This document shows, piece after piece, positions 1 to 7,258 of a stretch of DNA of 31,914 nucleotides (position 1 is its first letter; the number at the start of each line of letters is the position of its first letter). Position numbers and translations under genes: made by a program. The stretch comes from an uncultured Collinsella sp. (GTDB lineage Bacteria; Actinomycetota; Coriobacteriia; Coriobacteriales; Coriobacteriaceae): assembly GCA_902464495.1 (NCBI GenBank), contig CABQJK010000022.1, forward strand, positions 1-31,914. Direction: 5' to 3'. A model generated the notes under the pieces. The model ran no database searches and was not told the DNA's origin. It saw only the letters and a list, made by a program, of their open reading frames with translations.

Positions 1-51
1 CTACTCCCTTAGTCGTTTAAACAACGATATGAACCATGGTACCACGATGCG

Positions 52-90
52 AAACTACCACAAAGGTGCCTGTCCCCTTTGTGGTAGTTT
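52..90 (-). repeat. CTGTCCC-loop hairpin, copy A (terminator-like)
   Basis: Two perfect 15-nt complementary arms (52-66 and 76-90) enclose a 9-nt loop reading TGCCTGTCC. The right arm overlaps the stop codon of the mscS-like gene (89-91), so on the minus strand the hairpin forms at the very 3' end of that gene. It has only a short U run after it (GTTTCG). The loop matches four other hairpins in this window while the arm sequence differs. A role as terminator or 3'-end stabiliser is inferred. Confidence 0.75.
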
Positions 91-856
91 AGGCGATGAT
101 GGGGGCGATGGCACGAATGCAGGCGTCGCCTGCCGTGAAGGTGGTGCTATCGTCGCTGACGATAAAGATGATTTTGCCCTTGACGCCAAAGTCGCCGATC
201 TCGCTAAAGAGCACGTACGGCTCCTTGTCAAAGCCAGAGATGGGAAGCACCGCGGCCTTGGTGGCGTCGGTAAGCTCATCTGCCAGCGCGTCCAGCGAGG
301 CCCACTTAGACGTGTCCTTTACGGCAACGGGCACGGCCACGCGCCCAAAGGGCATCAGATGCACGAGCGTGTTCTTGGAGATGTTGGAGTTGGGCACAAT
401 GATGGTCTGCCCGCAGGCATCCTCGATGGTCGTGTGGCGCCAGGTGATGTCTTGGACCACGCCCGACACGCCGCCGACCTCGATATTGTCGCCGGGCTTG
501 ATGATGCCCATGAAGGTCACCTGCATACCGCCGATAAGGTTCGACAGCGTGTCCTGAAAGCCGAGCGAGATGGCGATGCCGCCGACGCCAAGAGCGGCGA
601 CGAGGGCGTTTGCATTAATGCCAAAACAGTTGTCGAGGATAAAGCTGCCGCCGATCATCCAGATGACGGCGCGTGTGATGTTGATGAAGATGCTCGATGC
701 TGGGAGCGGGTTATCATCGCGGTTAAGCAGGTGGTGCAGGGTCTTGGACGCGATTTTGGCGGCAACGGCGGTGCCGATGGCCAAGATACCGGCCCAGATG
801 ATGTTGTGGACCCATCGTTGTGCAAAGAAATGAAGTATTGGCTCAAACAATTCCAT
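89..856 (-). CDS. MscS-family small-conductance mechanosensitive channel
   Basis: This 255-residue protein looks like a short MscS-type channel that releases solutes from the cytoplasm under osmotic downshock. The N-terminal half is hydrophobic with about three membrane segments. The pore-lining helix region is recognisable as NALVAALGVGGIAISLGFQD, followed by the conserved stretch NLIGGMQVTF and a beta domain (GDNIEVGGVSGVVQDI, then VPNSNI). A mixed alpha/beta C-terminal domain closes the protein. The ATG at 856 is chosen because GAGGAGG lies 9 nt upstream; an earlier in-frame ATG lacks such a site. E. coli MscS is about 286 residues, so this is slightly short but complete. It is followed by hairpin copy A and preceded by a 24-bp palindromic terminator, so it is probably a single-gene unit. 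Confidence 0.88.
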   Translation of the reverse strand: MELFEPILHFFAQRWVHNIIWAGILAIGTAVAAKIASKTLHHLLNRDDNPLPASSIFINITRAVIWMIGGSFILDNCFGINANALVAALGVGGIAISLGFQDTLSNLIGGMQVTFMGIIKPGDNIEVGGVSGVVQDITWRHTTIEDACGQTIIVPNSNISKNTLVHLMPFGRVAVPVAVKDTSKWASLDALADELTDATKAAVLPISGFDKEPYVLFSEIGDFGVKGKIIFIVSDDSTTFTAGDACIRAIAPIIA

Positions 857-889
857 GTAGGGAAACCTCCTCATGATCATCCAACCATG

Positions 890-943
890 ATACCCACCAA
901 GAAGCCCGTCCGATCAAATTCGGACGGGCTTCTTGGTGGGTAT
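890..943 (-). terminator. 24-bp perfect palindromic terminator after the 5'-nucleotidase
   Basis: Arms 890-913 and 920-943 are perfectly complementary over 24 bp with a 6-nt loop (TCAAAT). The inner part has the A-tract/GC-stem/T-tract layout of a rho-independent terminator (AAGAAGCCCGTCC and its mirror), and the symmetry makes it potentially bidirectional. It separates the broken nucleotidase gene from the mscS-like gene. The mscS promoter must lie inside or just beyond it, and none is obvious. Confidence 0.8.
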
Positions 944-983
944 AAGGTTTATGCGGCGGGGCTGCAAGGCCCGGCGGTGTAGC

Positions 984-3010
984 TTAGCGTCGACGCTTCC
1001 AGATAATGCCGAGAATGATGACGATGATGCCGCCGATAAGGCACGTGCCAACTACTGCCAGCGTGCGGTCTCCCGTTGCGGCGAGCTTGCCGGTCGTCTT
1101 CTTGGTGATGACCTTCGTGGTCGTCGTGTCCGTCTTAGGCGAGGGCTTAGGCGTCGGGGCCGGTGTGGGCGTGGGGTCCACGGCTGCGGAGCCGAAGCTG
1201 ATGGTGCCGGCGAGTCCGGCCATCTTGCTCTCCCAGCCGTTTGCCCAATCAGCGCCCTCAGCGCCGCCTCACACGTGCCCCACTCGGTGCGCTTGGTGGC
1301 GTGTGCGAAGGTGGGGAAGTCGGTCGTGTTGGTAATGATGTAGTTGTTGGTGGCGACGGTATAGGTCTTGGTGGGATCGAGCGTGCTGCCGTCCTTGGCG
1401 AGTGTGGCACTCACAATGCGCTTGCCTTCGGGCTGCGTCCAATCAATCGTCACGTTGATGCCGCCAAAGGAGAGAACGCTGCCAGAGTCATCGCGCCACT
1501 TGTACTTGTCTTGCGCTTCCTGCTCGGTATGGCCGGCTGCCACGTAGGCTTGCTGAAGCTCATAACTGTGATTGCACTCGTCGCTGATCTGCAGCGAATG
1601 CTCGAGCGCTGCGAGGAAGTCCGCACCGGTCATGGTCCAGGTCTCCACGGTGTTGCCGTAGGGCGAGATAGCGATGACGTTGCCTGCGGTCACATCGCCT
1701 GCAGCGATGCCGCCGCGGATGCCACCCGCGTTCTCGATGGCAAGGTCTGCGCCCGTCAGGTCAAGATAGGAGCCGCAGATCACATGGCCGATGGTCTGGG
1801 CCTTGGTGGTGTCGCCCTCCTTGCTGGGGCGGAAATCGGTGGTGCGCACCATTTCCCAACCATGCGTGCCTGCGGCGTCCTCGCCGTAGAAATAATTGGT
1901 AGAGCTCGTGCCGAGCACCTCGCTCGATGCGGCGCTAAAGGCATCGTCGAGCGGCTTGATCTTGTTGTCGTGGACCTCATCAAGGATGCTCTGATAGGTG
2001 GAGCCCTTGTTGGGATCGGTCAAAAGAACGTTTACATCCTTGGCGGTATAGAGCTTCTCGTCGCTTTTGTCTGCGTATACCGCCACCGTGTCATCGTCGG
2101 TGCTTTCGGTGCCCTTGGTGTCGTACTCGTAGGGGACGGAAAGCAGTCCCACTTCGGCAAAGGCGCTGCCCGCCTCGACAACGTGGATTGTCTTGCCGTC
2201 GGCTCCCGTCACCTTCTCGTTAAGGTTGATGTGCTCGTGGCCTGCGATGAGGGCATCGACGCCGCGGAGCCGCGTGGCAAAGGTCTTGGCGTCGAGCGTG
2301 TGCGCGATACAGACAACAACATCGCAGCCCTCCTTGCGCAGCTGCTCTGCCTCGGCATTGATGGCGTTCGCGGCACTCGAGAAGTTGGTGCCCGCGACTA
2401 GGTCTGCACGCAGCGAGGAGCCAAGCGATTCATCCATGGCTCCTACAACGCCGACCTTGATCTGGTAGGCGAACGTTGAGTGGCTTTCACTGTCCTCCCA
2501 GGTGCGGTTGAGCGTCTTCATGATGCTCGAGCTCCATACGCCGCTCGTAGACTTCGCGTTCGCGCAGAGCATGGCGAAGGGCGTGCCGGTGGTACTGTAG
2601 CCGGTCATGGTGCGAAGCTTGTCCGCGCCATAGCTCCAGTCGTGGTTGCCTGGCGTGGTCGCGTCGTAGCCATCGGCGTAGAAGGTGTCCATGAGCTCGG
2701 CGATGCTCTTGCCCTCGCTCATGGTTGCGAAGGACTGTCCGTGGAAGGTATCACCCGCATCGAGCAAAAGATCGGGGGCGCTGCTTTGGGCGCTATAGAG
2801 AACCGCCTGTCCGTCAAAGCCCACAGTGCCGGTGCCCTTGCTTGCGTTGTAGCTGTACTTGTAGCTACCGTGGATATCGTTGGTGTGCATGACGGCCACG
2901 GAGCCGTCAATAGCGGCGGGCAGGTTCCCCGCGAAAGCGAGGCTTGGGATGCCTGCGAGCGAGCCGGCAAACAACGCGGCGGCTAACGCAAGGCGGGGGA
3001 GTCTTTTCAT
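984..3010 (-). pseudogene. Cell-wall-anchored 5'-nucleotidase (UshA-like), frameshifted near the 3' end
   Basis: The gene encodes a secreted metallophosphatase that would release nucleosides or phosphate from nucleotides outside the cell. It has a signal peptide (MKRLPRLALAAALFAGSLAG, cleavage after AFA), metal-site motifs MHTNDIHGS, GNHDW and GHEH, and the 5'-nucleotidase C-terminal domain (NAGGIRGGI, SPYGNTVE). The first frame runs 3010-1052, but homology to a sensible C-terminus ends around 1240. The -1 frame then continues through a threonine/proline linker to LAATG, a hydrophobic helix and KRRR at 984, a typical sortase anchor. One missing base between about 1220 and 1260 would explain this; no slippery heptamer was seen, so a mutation or sequencing error is likelier than programmed shifting. 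The start is supported by AAGGA 8 nt upstream. Unshifted, it would be about 675 residues. Confidence 0.82.
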
Positions 3011-3074
3011 GGCAGTTTCCTTAGTCCTTAGCCAGAAAGTCTGGTTGAATATCGGATTATCGACATAATATGCG

Positions 3075-3114
3075 AAAACCGCCGCAAGGGCGTCTGTCCC
3101 TTTGCGGCGGTTTT
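3075..3114 (-). repeat. CTGTCCC-loop hairpin, copy B
   Basis: Arms 3075-3090 and 3098-3114 pair over 16 bp with one bulged base; the loop region reads CGTCTGT followed by CCC. It is preceded by GCGAAA, as is copy A (GCGAAACT). It lies between the ABC ATPase gene and the nucleotidase gene, both on the minus strand, in the same orientation as copy C just beside it. On the minus strand the 3' arm ends in TTTT. Confidence 0.75.
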
Positions 3115-3170
3115 GACATTTGCGCAGATAAAACCTGCCAAAATAAACCTGTCCCTTTTTGGTAGGTTTA
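3115..3170 (-). repeat. CTGTCCC-loop hairpin, copy C
   Basis: Arms 3131-3143 and 3157-3169 pair over 13 bp with one G-T wobble around a loop containing AAACCTGTCCC. The 3' arm supplies the stop codon of the ABC ATPase gene (3168-3170). Over 56 nt it aligns without gaps to copy E at 31826-31881 with 47 identities by hand count, including the flank GCAGATAAAACC outside the hairpin. On the minus strand the stem is followed by TTTTATC, so it could terminate the ABC operon. Confidence 0.8.
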
Positions 3171-3962
3171 GCTCAGCAGCATGCGGTCGTTGGCGAGCTC
3201 GCCGCCCGAGACCTCCTCGAACTTCTGCAGCAGGTCGGCTACGGTGAGCGACTTCTTCTCGTCGCCGGCCACGTCGTAGATCACATGGCCCTCGTGCATC
3301 ATGATCAGACGGTTGCCCAGACGGATGGCGTCATTCATGTTGTGCGTAACCATGAGCGTGGTCAGATGGTTTTCGTCGACAATCTCCTCGGTCAGGTTGA
3401 GCACCTTAGAGGCCGTCTTGGGGTCGAGGGCCGCCGTGTGCTCGTCGAGCAGCAGCAGGCGCGGCTTGGTGAGCGTGGCCATCAGCAGGGTGAGTGCCTG
3501 GCGCTGGCCGCCCGAGAGCAGGCCGACCTTGGCGTTGAGACGCGTGTCCAGACCGAGGTCCAGGCGCTTGAGCAGTTCAACGTACTCGTCCTTCTCGGCC
3601 TTGGTGACGCCCCACGAAAGACCGCGACGCTGGCCGCGGCGCTTGGCGAGGGCTAGATTCTCGGCAATCTGCATGTCGGCTGCGGTGCCGCGCATGGGAT
3701 CCTGGAACACACGGCCCAGGTACTTGGCGCGCTGTGACTCGCTCAGACGCGAGATATCGGTGCCATCGAGCTCGATAACGCCCGAATCGAGCGGATACAC
3801 GCCGGCGATCATGTTGAGCAGCGTGGACTTGCCGGCGCCGTTGCCGCCGATCACGGTTACAAAGTCGCCGTCGTTAAGGGTGAGGTCGACGCCGGTGAGT
3901 GCGCGCTTCTCGGTGACGGTGCCCTTGTTAAAGGTCTTCTTGACGTGCGAGAGCTTAAGCAT
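3168..3962 (-). CDS. ABC transporter ATP-binding protein (TrpZ-like)
   Basis: This 264-residue ATPase powers the importer encoded with the two genes upstream. Motifs seen are Walker A GGNGAGKST (residues 39-47), Q-loop FQDP (Q87), signature LSGGQ (149-153), Walker B LLLDE (D173, E174) and switch His VTHN (H207). The ATG at 3962 is preferred because GAAGGGAG lies about 8 nt upstream; a closer ATG at 3971 has no room for a ribosome site. It overlaps the permease stop by 8 nt, implying translational coupling. The combination with a PF04392-type lipoprotein matches the COG1101/COG4120/COG2984 transporter set, of which streptococcal TrpXYZ is an example. The substrate is not determined by sequence. 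The stop codon lies inside hairpin copy C. Confidence 0.9.
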   Translation of the reverse strand: MLKLSHVKKTFNKGTVTEKRALTGVDLTLNDGDFVTVIGGNGAGKSTLLNMIAGVYPLDSGVIELDGTDISRLSESQRAKYLGRVFQDPMRGTAADMQIAENLALAKRRGQRRGLSWGVTKAEKDEYVELLKRLDLGLDTRLNAKVGLLSGGQRQALTLLMATLTKPRLLLLDEHTAALDPKTASKVLNLTEEIVDENHLTTLMVTHNMNDAIRLGNRLIMMHEGHVIYDVAGDEKKSLTVADLLQKFEEVSGGELANDRMLLS

Positions 3963-4878
3963 CTGCCTCATCTCCCTTCGTGTAGGAGCTGCGGAGCTTG
4001 TAGCGCTCCCAAACCACGGGCACGCACAGGGCCACGGCAACGATCACGGCGGAGAGCAGCTTCATGTCGTTGGCGTCCATGCCCAGCTGCAGCACGATGG
4101 CGCGGATGAGGAAGTAGACCACGGAGCCAAAGACGGCAGAGGCAAGACGGACGCTAAACTGCGTCAGACCGCCGGGCAGCAGGCGACCGAGCACCTCGCC
4201 GATAACAATGGCGGCAAGACCGATAACGATGGCGCCGGTGCCCATGCCAATGTCAGCGTACTTCTGGCTCTGGCAGATGAGCGCACCCGAAAGGCCAATG
4301 AGGGCGTTGGAGAGCACGAGGGCGATCATCTTGGTGGAGTTGGTGTTGACGCCCAGGGCGCGGATCATGTACTCGTTGTTGCCGGTGGCACGCAGCGCCG
4401 AGCCGATCTCTGTGCCAAAGAACCAGTACAGGATGGCGACGATGGCCACGGCCAGCACAATGCCCAGGATAATGGCAACAGTGGACTGCGGCAGGCCCGT
4501 CATGTGGCTGACGGATGAGAAGATGGTGCCCTTGGCAAGGATGGGCGTATTGGACTTGCCCATGATGCGTAGGTTGATGGACCACAGGCTGATCTGGGTG
4601 AGGATTCCGGCGAGGATTGCGGGAATCTCAAAGACGGTGGTCAAGATGCCCGTGACGGCGCCCGCGATGGCGCCGGCGCACATGCCGGCCAGCACGGCGA
4701 GCAAGGGGTCGACGTTATTGTTGACGATGAGTACGGCGCAGACACAGCCGCCGAGGGCAAAGCTGCCGTCGCAGGTCATATCGGGGATGTCGAGCAGGCG
4801 GAACGTGATAAACACGCCAAGCACCATGATGCCCCAGAGGACGCCCTGCGAAACGGCGCCCTGCAATGCAATGAGCAT
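3955..4878 (-). CDS. ABC transporter permease (COG4120-like, TrpY-like)
   Basis: A 307-residue, very hydrophobic protein with about eight to nine predicted membrane segments, resembling the single permease of the COG4120 family. N-terminal features such as LWGIMVLGVFITFRLLDIPD and MTCDGSFALGG are typical of the branched-chain-type permease fold. It presumably forms a homodimeric channel in the cytoplasmic membrane with the ATPase next door. The start ATG at 4878 has AGGAGG 8 nt upstream. The short basic and acidic tail SYTKGDEADA is cytoplasmic. It lies 204 bp downstream of the lipoprotein gene, across a hairpin, which may lower its expression relative to the binding protein. Confidence 0.88.
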   Translation of the reverse strand: MLIALQGAVSQGVLWGIMVLGVFITFRLLDIPDMTCDGSFALGGCVCAVLIVNNNVDPLLAVLAGMCAGAIAGAVTGILTTVFEIPAILAGILTQISLWSINLRIMGKSNTPILAKGTIFSSVSHMTGLPQSTVAIILGIVLAVAIVAILYWFFGTEIGSALRATGNNEYMIRALGVNTNSTKMIALVLSNALIGLSGALICQSQKYADIGMGTGAIVIGLAAIVIGEVLGRLLPGGLTQFSVRLASAVFGSVVYFLIRAIVLQLGMDANDMKLLSAVIVAVALCVPVVWERYKLRSSYTKGDEADA

Positions 4879-4982
4879 GCTTCATACCTCCTAGGATAGG
4901 GTGGACACGTGATTTTCCATAATAGCGGTACCAATGCATAAAAGAGCGGCGGACAGACGTTTTGTTTTACCTGAAACAAGCA

Positions 4983-5011
4983 GGGCGAACGCCGGCCTTT
5001 AGCGTTCGCCC
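4983..5011 (-). promoter_or_regulatory. Intercistronic hairpin between lipoprotein and permease genes
   Basis: GGGCGAACGC (4983-4992) and GCGTTCGCCC (5002-5011) form a perfect 10-bp stem with a 9-nt loop. On the minus strand it is followed by only a scattered U run (TGCTTGTTTC), so it is more likely a partial terminator or an mRNA stability hairpin. The rest of the 204-bp gap shows no gene. Confidence 0.55.
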
Positions 5012-5082
5012 CAATGACTCAGATATTGAATAACGCGGCTGTGGCGCGCGTGCGGGCCCTAGACGCGTTACCGCGCATGGCG

Positions 5083-6063
5083 CTACTCGTCCAGAGCGGA
5101 AAGGTCGATGCCTAGGGCCTCGGCCATCTCGTCGTTCTTGACGACGACCAGGTCCTTGCTCGAGAGGTGCTTGATCGGCATATCCTCGGGCTTGGCCTCG
5201 CCCTTCAGGATCTTAACGGCCATCTCGCCCGCGGCGTAGCCCAGGTCCTTATAGTTGATGGAGAGGGTGAACAGGCCGCCGGCCATGCACATACCCTCCT
5301 CGCCGGTCACGAAGGGGAGCTTATTCTCCTTGCAGATCTGGCCGACCTGCGAAGCGCCCGCGGCGATGGTGTTGTCAGTGGGGGAGTACAGCGCGTCGAC
5401 CTTGCCCACGGCAGACTCGACGACGGACTGAATCTCGTTGGAGCTCGAGACGGTGAAGTCGGTGTACTCGAGGCCCAGCTTGTCGAGCTCCTTCTTGGCG
5501 GCCTTGATCTGGACGTCGGAGTTGGACTCGGCGGTGCAGTAGAGCAGGCCGACCTTTTTAACGTCGGGCAGGACCTTCTGCATCATCTCGAGCTGCTCGG
5601 CGACCGGGGTGAGGTCGGAAGCGCCCGTGACGTTGGTGCCGGGCTTGTCGTTGTCCTGGACCAGGCCGGAGGCGGCGTAGTCGGTGATGGCACAGCCCAC
5701 GATGGGGATATCGGCCGTGGCGCCGGCGGCAGCCTGCGCGGCGGGCGTGGCGATGGCATAAATCAGGCTGACGTTGTCGCCCACAAACTTGTCGGCAATG
5801 GACTTACACGCGGACTGGTCGTTCTGAGCGTTCTTCTGGTCGATCTTGACCTTAAGGCCGCTCTCCTTGATGGCCTTGACAAAGCCGTCGTTGGCGGCAT
5901 CGAGTGCGGAGTGCTCGGTGAGCTGCAGAACGCCGATGGTGTAGTCGGAACCGGCGGCAGCAGAGCCGGAACCAGAGTTGCCGCCGCATCCGGCGAGCGG
6001 GGCGAGCGCGAGCAGGCCGGCGGAGACCAGAAGGCTCCTGCGGCTGATGGTGATGTCCTTCAT
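5083..6063 (-). CDS. ABC transporter substrate-binding lipoprotein (PF04392-like, TrpX-like)
   Basis: A 326-residue extracellular solute receptor. The N-terminus has SRRSLLVSAG followed by lipobox LAGC (Cys26), so it should be lipidated; the twin arginine suggests possible Tat export. A glycine/serine linker follows and then the two-lobed binding domain (YTIGVLQLTEHSALD; YAIATPAAQAA; YSPTDNTIAAG; LGYAAGEMAVKILKG), typical of the ABC_sub_bind family. The ATG at 6063 has a GGGGGT element about 8 nt upstream. It is the first gene of a three-gene operon with permease and ATPase, and a sigma-70-like promoter and a dyad lie just upstream. Characterised relatives bind tryptophan or tyrosine, but the ligand here is unknown. 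Confidence 0.88.
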   Translation of the reverse strand: MKDITISRRSLLVSAGLLALAPLAGCGGNSGSGSAAAGSDYTIGVLQLTEHSALDAANDGFVKAIKESGLKVKIDQKNAQNDQSACKSIADKFVGDNVSLIYAIATPAAQAAAGATADIPIVGCAITDYAASGLVQDNDKPGTNVTGASDLTPVAEQLEMMQKVLPDVKKVGLLYCTAESNSDVQIKAAKKELDKLGLEYTDFTVSSSNEIQSVVESAVGKVDALYSPTDNTIAAGASQVGQICKENKLPFVTGEEGMCMAGGLFTLSINYKDLGYAAGEMAVKILKGEAKPEDMPIKHLSSKDLVVVKNDEMAEALGIDLSALDE

Positions 6064-6098
6064 ATCATTACCCCCAGTATAAAAATGGCTGGAAACAC

Positions 6099-6117
6099 TG
6101 CACTGGGACAAAGTGCA
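6099..6117. promoter_or_regulatory. Candidate operator dyad upstream of the ABC operon
   Basis: TGCACT (6099-6104) and AGTGCA (6112-6117) form a perfect 6-bp dyad with 7 nt between. It lies about 10-28 nt downstream of the predicted -10 element on the minus strand, a position where a bound repressor would block transcription. The regulator is unknown. Confidence 0.35.
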
Positions 6118-6126
6118 AGTGGGACT

Positions 6127-6154
6127 ATAGTAGCGCTGATGTCCATTTTTACAA
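6127..6154 (-). promoter_or_regulatory. Candidate sigma-70 promoter of the ABC operon
   Basis: On the minus strand TTGTAA (6154-6149) and TACTAT (6132-6127) are separated by 16 nt, directed at the lipoprotein gene about 64 nt downstream of the -10. The fit is good but not perfect. Confidence 0.5.
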
Positions 6155-6223
6155 CAGCCTGGCGGGTTTTTTAATACAGAATCGGATGGGCGGTACGGGT
6201 AGTCGAATGGGCGGCGGAGGGTC

Positions 6224-7009
6224 TTATGCGGCGGAGGAGGCGTCGTCCTCGTCCAGGGCGGCGAAGAGCTTCTTGCCGTCGAGGAGACGTGTGGTGACGT
6301 TTCTCATGCGGCCGATCTCTACGGTACGCAACGTGTCATCGGCGCCTCGCGCGTCATAGACCGTTCCCAGCAAATACGAGATGCCGTCTCGTTGCTTGAT
6401 GGCAAAGGGCCGGAGTGTCATCCGTGCCACTTCGACCTCTCCGCGTGCCGTGACACTCGAAATATCAAAACTCACCGTGGTTCCGTGGTCGATGGCCTGC
6501 TCGATGAGCTCGCAGGCATCGATGCGCTTGACGGGCGTGCGTGTGGCCTTGGTGGATTTGTCGCCTGCGCTTGGAGCAGGCTCGGGTGCATCGAGGTAGC
6601 CGCGAACGTCGGCACTCGCCATGGCGACCAGGTGCTGCGCCATGCTCTTTCGAATGGCGATGGGCGTGGAGCGGTTGCGCATGACCATGCCGTGGAGCCG
6701 GATGATCTCTTCGTCGGTGAGCGGACGGGTCAAGAGTCGATAGCCCACGCCGCGCTTGTACTCAATTTCGTATCCGGCATGGCGAAGTGCGGAGATGGCG
6801 GTGTAGATGCTGCGCCGCGCCGCCGAGATGGGCATGCGGGCGGGGTCGTCGGGATGGGCGAGGCGCCGGATCAACTCATCGGAAAGCATGGCCTTGTCCT
6901 CGCCGGTGTTTTCGCTTAATAGTTGCAGGATGCGAACGGCGCGATAGGCTGCCATCGAGGCGGCGCCCCTCGTCGTGGTCTCGTAAGTTTCAACAGCGGT
7001 TTCGGTCAT
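6224..7009 (-). CDS. WYL-domain-type HTH transcriptional regulator
   Basis: This 261-residue protein resembles the DeoR/WYL regulators. The N-terminal third carries a winged helix (AARRSIYTAISALRHAGYE followed by KRGVGYRL). The C-terminal half has the WYL-type fold, with FAIKQRDGISYLLGTVYDAR replacing the usual tryptophan-tyrosine-leucine core and a final acidic tail. A low-complexity linker (APEPAPSAGDKSTK) joins them. The ATG at 7009 is chosen because AAAGGA lies 10 nt upstream; a GTG at 7018 is too close to that site. It is followed by the ABC operon on the same strand, but a promoter and dyad separate them. Whether it controls that transporter is not shown. Confidence 0.72.
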   Translation of the reverse strand: MTETAVETYETTTRGAASMAAYRAVRILQLLSENTGEDKAMLSDELIRRLAHPDDPARMPISAARRSIYTAISALRHAGYEIEYKRGVGYRLLTRPLTDEEIIRLHGMVMRNRSTPIAIRKSMAQHLVAMASADVRGYLDAPEPAPSAGDKSTKATRTPVKRIDACELIEQAIDHGTTVSFDISSVTARGEVEVARMTLRPFAIKQRDGISYLLGTVYDARGADDTLRTVEIGRMRNVTTRLLDGKKLFAALDEDDASSAA

Positions 7010-7126
7010 GGCGCCCACGTCCTTTCCGTTTTGGGTGGCGACGGTATGGAGCCTAGGACGCGGGGCTTTCCCAGGGGTGCAGGACGCCCTGGGCGGTCGG
7101 TAGCCGTCGGCAAGCGGCGGGTCGAG

Positions 7127-7189
7127 TTTTCAACAGCCCTGCCCAACTGACCAAAAACTTGCCAAAAGATTGACGGATGCTGTTGAAAA
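7127..7189. repeat. Widely spaced inverted repeat TTTTCAACAGC
   Basis: TTTTCAACAGC (7127-7137) and GCTGTTGAAAA (7179-7189) are perfect 11-bp arms 41 nt apart. The right arm overlaps the U-tract of the asnS terminator. The remainder of the 7010-7258 gap shows no gene and no convincing promoter for the regulator gene. Confidence 0.45.
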
Positions 7190-7218
7190 AAGCGCCCCTC
7201 GGCTTGCCGAGAGGCGCT
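7185..7218 (-). terminator. asnS rho-independent terminator
   Basis: AGCGCCCCTCGG (7191-7202) pairs with CCGAGAGGCGCT (7207-7218) with a single mismatch. On the minus strand the stem is followed by TTTTTT, about 40 nt beyond the asnS stop codon. Confidence 0.85.
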
Positions 7219-7258
7219 GGCGTGATGCGCTGGAACGTGTTTGGTGGCGCTGTGGCGA

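Noticed and set aside
984..1260. Programmed -1 frameshifting in the 5'-nucleotidase
   Set aside because: No slippery heptamer or downstream pseudoknot candidate at the junction; a single-base deletion or sequencing error is simpler.
5167..6174. A 335-residue plus-strand ORF opposite the substrate-binding lipoprotein gene
   Set aside because: Low-complexity shadow; the minus-strand gene has a lipobox and family motifs.
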